A stretch of DNA of 64,000 nt from SAR116 cluster bacterium (GTDB taxonomy: Bacteria > Pseudomonadota > Alphaproteobacteria > Puniceispirillales > Puniceispirillaceae), in the NCBI GenBank assembly GCA_004212735.1, contig SHBD01000005.1:106189-170188 (forward strand), read 5' to 3'. Below, in pieces: positions 61,225-64,000 of the stretch (position 1 is the first letter of the stretch; each line of letters begins with the position of its first letter). The notes under the pieces were generated by a model. It was not told where the DNA came from. It made no database searches and worked only from the letters and a program-made list of their open reading frames with translations. The position numbers and the translations under genes were made by a program.

Positions 61225-62010
61225 ATGACAAAGAAGATTCAGGCGGTCGTTTTCGACTGGGCGGGAACGATGATTGACTTTGGATCCTTGGCGCCAACGG
61301 TTGTTTTTACTGAGCTGTTTTCCGGACAGGGAATGGCTGTCACACATGAGGAGGCACGCGAGCCGATGGGCGTTCCCAAGCGCGATCACATAGCCGCCAT
61401 GCTGACCATGCCGCGCATTGCAGCGGCCTTTGAGAAGCGCTTTGGCCACGCCGCGACAGATGATGACATTAACCGGCTCTATGAGATTTTTACCCCCTTG
61501 AATGAAGCGGTGGCAGCGGACTATGCCACTCTCATCCCGGGCGCCAGCCAGACCGTTTCCTATCTGCGGGCCAACAACATTAAGATCGGATCAACCACCG
61601 GTTATGGCCGGTCAGTAATGGATAAGGTCCTGCCGCTGGCAAGCGCCGCCGGATACAGCCCTGACAATCTGGTGTGTGGTGATGACCTGGCGGAGGGGCG
61701 ACCCGGGCCCTTGATGATGTATCGCTGCTTTGCCGATCTTGCGGTCTATCCGCCCGAAACAGTGATCAAGGTTGACGACACCACGCCGGGGATTGCTGAA
61801 GGCAGGGCGGTCGGCTCTATCACGGTTGGTATTTCTCTTACCGGTAATTATGTCGGCCTGAGCGAAGCAGACCTGGCGGCACTGCCGGAGGTTAAGCGGC
61901 GGCGGCTGAATGATGAGGCAGCCAAAAAGCTGCGCGATGCGGGGGCAGATCATGTCATTGACAGTGTTGCCGCCCTGCCTGCGCTGATTGACACCCTGCA
62001 ACAAGACTGA
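61225..62010 (+). CDS. phnX: Phosphonoacetaldehyde hydrolase PhnX
   Basis: About 261 residues from ATG 61225. HAD-fold enzyme that hydrolyses phosphonoacetaldehyde to acetaldehyde and phosphate by a Schiff-base lysine. Motif I VVFDWAGTMIDFGS, the Schiff-base Lys in MGVPKRDHIAAM, STTGYGRSVMDKV, and the acidic motif GDDLAEGRPGPLMMYRCF with KVDDTTPGIAEGR. Starts at 61207 or further upstream are in frame, but family alignment favours 61225. The partner transaminase PhnW is not in this window. Confidence 0.92.
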   Translation: MTKKIQAVVFDWAGTMIDFGSLAPTVVFTELFSGQGMAVTHEEAREPMGVPKRDHIAAMLTMPRIAAAFEKRFGHAATDDDINRLYEIFTPLNEAVAADYATLIPGASQTVSYLRANNIKIGSTTGYGRSVMDKVLPLASAAGYSPDNLVCGDDLAEGRPGPLMMYRCFADLAVYPPETVIKVDDTTPGIAEGRAVGSITVGISLTGNYVGLSEADLAALPEVKRRRLNDEAAKKLRDAGADHVIDSVAALPALIDTLQQD

Positions 62011-62012
62011 CG

Positions 62013-62050
62013 GGGCTTGTCTGCTCTCGGGCTTGTCTGCTTTCGGGCTT
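62013..62050. repeat. 16-bp repeat GGGCTTGTCTGCTCTC, two copies plus a partial third
   Basis: Begins three bases after the phnX stop; the second copy differs at one base. Confidence 0.88.
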
Positions 62051-62072
62051 AATTGCCACGGTGATTATGTGC

Positions 62073-62366
62073 CTATTCGACCCAGGTCCGGCTTTTCTTC
62101 GGTCTGTGATCACGGTCCATCATGGATTTGATCGCGAGCGCCGCGTTCTTTGACCGTTCCCGGCTTTTCTGCAATTCGGCATCAAGAGGGATCAGGATGC
62201 CGCCATCGGAACGCAGCCGTGGAGGTGTGTAATCAGGAAATTGTTTGAGCAGCGCAATCAGACATTCCATCAGGAGTTCTTCCTGCGGTCTGGTCTGTGA
62301 TTGCGATTCGACCTCATCCATCAAATCAGCGATTGTCTTCATGCCCTGTTTGCCTACTTCTGTCAT
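62073..62366 (-). CDS. Small hypothetical protein
   Basis: 97 residues from ATG 62366, placed by GGAGAGAGGG just upstream. Charged and mostly helical (ADLMDEVESQSQTR, ECLIALLKQFPDYTPPRLR, LQKSRERSKNAALAIKSMM), with no signal or membrane segment. I recognise no family. Ends 60 bases from the convergent phnX gene and starts 123 bases downstream of the aspartoacylase-like gene, possibly in the same transcript. Confidence 0.55.
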   Translation of the reverse strand: MTEVGKQGMKTIADLMDEVESQSQTRPQEELLMECLIALLKQFPDYTPPRLRSDGGILIPLDAELQKSRERSKNAALAIKSMMDRDHRPKKSRTWVE

Positions 62367-62489
62367 GACCCTCTCTCCTTGTTCAACAGACCGCAAAAGC
62401 TCTAAGAATGATATATGATGCCATGGTTGCAGCAACCATGCCAAGTGGGCGGGCTTTCGCCAGATCACATTTCACCCCATTTCCCGACA

Positions 62490-63689
62490 TCACATTTCGA
62501 GTAAATATCCCGTGCGATTCGCCAACGGCTTCGAGCCAACCACTTTGGCGACCGTGTCCCCCGGCCCCACATATTTAAGGCACCGTAGCGAAAGTATCAG
62601 ACCATCGGTGCCAGCGCAGAGTGGATGACGCTCAACAAAGGCGGTGGGGCCATCAAGGGTGATCAAATCGGCAATGACATCGCCCACAGACACGATATCG
62701 CCAAGCCGCACATTATAGGCAAGAAGGCCCGGCCGGTCAGCGACCACAATTTCGGTCGCACTCAAAGGCAGCGGCGCTGGTGATGGCGAGGGTGATGGCG
62801 GCGCGACAGCTGGGGCAGCATCGACATAGCCACGCCCCATAAAGAAACCCATCAGGTTCTGCGCATCCTGCCGATTCATCTCATCATCGACATCACAATA
62901 GCCGCGATATTCGAGCGTTGCGGCCAGCGGTGGTGGGGCGATGGCGTGATCGGGGAAATGGCGCGCCAGTTTGATCCACAGCCCCGGCCACACCTCATCA
63001 AAGGACCCGCCGCCGCTATCCTCGGCTGTCAGAGTGGCCGCCGCGCCAACCCAGTCAGACAGATCCTGCGCCCCCGGCATCAATTGCGGGACAATGAAGA
63101 TATGACTCAAAGACGCATCATCACAATGCAGATCAAGCACGACATCGCTGTCACACGCCTCGCGCGCGACATGAAGGCGCTGATGATCAAGGGCTGTGAC
63201 CGGTTGACAGGCGTCCAGCGCGGCCCGGACTGCCTGTCTGATGATGGCGGTGTTGTGCGCGGCATTGTCAGATGAGCCGGATGACTCAGATGAGTCAGAT
63301 GAGCCGGACAATAGGGCGGCGGCAAGGTTTGTGAGGCCGCCATTTTCCGCCAGCATTTCGAACAGATCGAACCAGCCACGGTTAAAATTAAGCCCGGACC
63401 GCAGATGATACCGGCCCTGATGATGATGCAGACCGACCTGCCCCATACCGATCGGGTTGCTCATCGGGAAGATCACGAATCGCGCCCTGAGCCGACCGGA
63501 TTGCTCACCCGCCTCAAGCATGGCGAGAAGATGATGCAGAATCATCATGCCCGGCTGTTCACCTGCATGCAGACCTGCCTGAAGGAAGATTTTTGGCAGG
63601 GTGGGATCATCAGGACCAATGTCAAAACGGGTGAGTTGATGGGAGGTTCCCGGACTGTCACCTGCAATGGTGATTTCTGTTCTTTTCAT
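62490..63689 (-). CDS. Succinylglutamate desuccinylase / aspartoacylase family zinc hydrolase
   Basis: 399 residues. The M14-like zinc site is seen in LQAGLHAGEQPGMMILHH (H-x2-E) and VVLDLHCDDASLSH (second His). ATLEYRGYCDVDDE provides the usual late glutamate. A C-terminal barrel (about 300-399: VADRPGLLAYNVRLGDIVSV) is typical of the ectoine/hydroxyectoine and peptide-like deacylase branch. Two low-complexity inserts, SGSSDSSESSGSSDN and PSPSPSPAPLPLS, look slippage-derived. An amide-bond hydrolase is certain in kind, the substrate is not. Confidence 0.85.
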   Translation of the reverse strand: MKRTEITIAGDSPGTSHQLTRFDIGPDDPTLPKIFLQAGLHAGEQPGMMILHHLLAMLEAGEQSGRLRARFVIFPMSNPIGMGQVGLHHHQGRYHLRSGLNFNRGWFDLFEMLAENGGLTNLAAALLSGSSDSSESSGSSDNAAHNTAIIRQAVRAALDACQPVTALDHQRLHVAREACDSDVVLDLHCDDASLSHIFIVPQLMPGAQDLSDWVGAAATLTAEDSGGGSFDEVWPGLWIKLARHFPDHAIAPPPLAATLEYRGYCDVDDEMNRQDAQNLMGFFMGRGYVDAAPAVAPPSPSPSPAPLPLSATEIVVADRPGLLAYNVRLGDIVSVGDVIADLITLDGPTAFVERHPLCAGTDGLILSLRCLKYVGPGDTVAKVVGSKPLANRTGYLLEM

Positions 63690-63841
63690 CGTTTCGACAC
63701 CTGTTTCATCTCCGTAGGACTATTCTAAGGACGCTAAATGCCACAAACGAGTTTGGCAAATTCATCCTTTGTCAGAAAAAATCTGCAAAAGGCTAAACAA
63801 TCTGAAAAATTGTCCGTTCTACGATTTAGGCGAGATAACGC
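63690..63841. other. AT-rich spacer upstream of the aspartoacylase-family gene
   Basis: Contains the minus-strand promoter region of the hydrolase gene and, toward its right end, a plus-strand TTGTCC...GATAAC promoter-like pair. No gene recognised. Confidence 0.4.
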
Positions 63842-63942
63842 TTCAGGGGTTACCCGAACGTTTCGAGATGTTCCCGGCGGCTGATGATAAAAGCGTCTGG
63901 GACATGGCCCCCGCTGGGTTTTCCAGCGGGGGTTTCTTTAAT
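63842..63942 (+). ncRNA. Possible small RNA or leader with intrinsic terminator
   Basis: A promoter-like TTGTCC and GATAAC pair spaced by 18 bases ends near 63838, followed by about 70 structured, GC-rich bases and the terminator at 63908-63940. No open reading frame of note fits between. It could equally be the leader of a gene beyond the window. No named family recognised. Confidence 0.35.
63908..63940 (+). terminator. Strong rho-independent terminator, with a second partial copy
   Basis: CCCCCGCTGG pairs perfectly with CCAGCGGGGG around a GTTTT loop, then TTTCTTTA. The stem-loop GCGCTGGGTTTTCCAGCGGGG recurs at about 63948-63967, apparently a duplication. Confidence 0.88.
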
Positions 63943-64000
63943 CCGGGCGCTGGGTTTTCCAGCGGGGATTTGGCAAACTGGCAAAGGCCATCTAAGGTGG

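Overview
The window looks like a chromosomal segment of a free-living marine alphaproteobacterium. The gene content (TRAP and ABC uptake systems, glycine betaine and C-P lyase phosphonate use, GcvT/DmdA-like proteins, Ccm system I, HD and Lrp proteins of alphaproteobacterial type) fits the SAR116/Puniceispirillum group. That assignment is inference from gene content and was not tested by any search. No CRISPR array, prophage, insertion sequence or rRNA was found; one tRNA (Ala-TGC) is present.

Layout. 1-3.5 kb: end of a branched-chain amino acid ABC cassette (livK, partial livH), a polytopic membrane protein and tRNA-Ala. 3.7-9.3 kb: alanine dehydrogenase with a divergent Lrp regulator, a decayed VOC gene, SelO, a Rieske oxygenase and an orphan ParA. 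9.5-12.8 kb: a partner-switching pair (PP2C phosphatase plus a frameshifted anti-sigma kinase), a membrane protein and a chimeric gene joining the front of PilM to the back of PilC/GspF. 12.9-15.1 kb: a PhnZ-like HD protein, an SDR and a methyltransferase. 15.1-20 kb: a gene-poor stretch full of short tandem repeats around an enolase-superfamily gene and an unknown exported or membrane-anchored protein.

20-26.5 kb: a TRAP transporter (DctP-DctQ-DctM) followed by an amidase, a small membrane protein, a 2-hydroxyacid dehydrogenase and a nitroreductase. This reads as one uptake-and-catabolism operon for an unknown acid or amide. 26.6-42.6 kb: a molybdopterin oxidoreductase, two GcvT/DmdA-like proteins, a VOC protein, a choline-dehydrogenase-like GMC enzyme, a DMT exporter, a BetI-like TetR, ProXVW with a double-length permease, an Fe-alcohol dehydrogenase and an aldehyde dehydrogenase. 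Together these suggest uptake and oxidation or demethylation of choline, betaine and related methylated osmolytes. 43-47.3 kb: ccmF-ccmG-ccmH/I for cytochrome c maturation.

47.5-62 kb: a phosphonate island. It holds a PHP phosphoesterase, phnM, a DUF1045 2H phosphoesterase, phnGHIJKLN (C-P lyase core), divergent phnF with a 26-bp palindromic operator covering the phnG -35 box, a hexapeptide transferase, the PhnCDEE importer and phnX. No phnP is present; the PHP protein is a reasonable substitute. 62-64 kb: a small unknown protein, an aspartoacylase-family enzyme and a possible small RNA with a strong terminator.

The most unusual global trait is the abundance of 12-18 bp tandem duplications in spacers, often starting at or containing a stop codon of the neighbouring gene, and also inside a few genes (ccmI linker, ProX signal peptide, N-terminus of the unknown protein at 18.3 kb).
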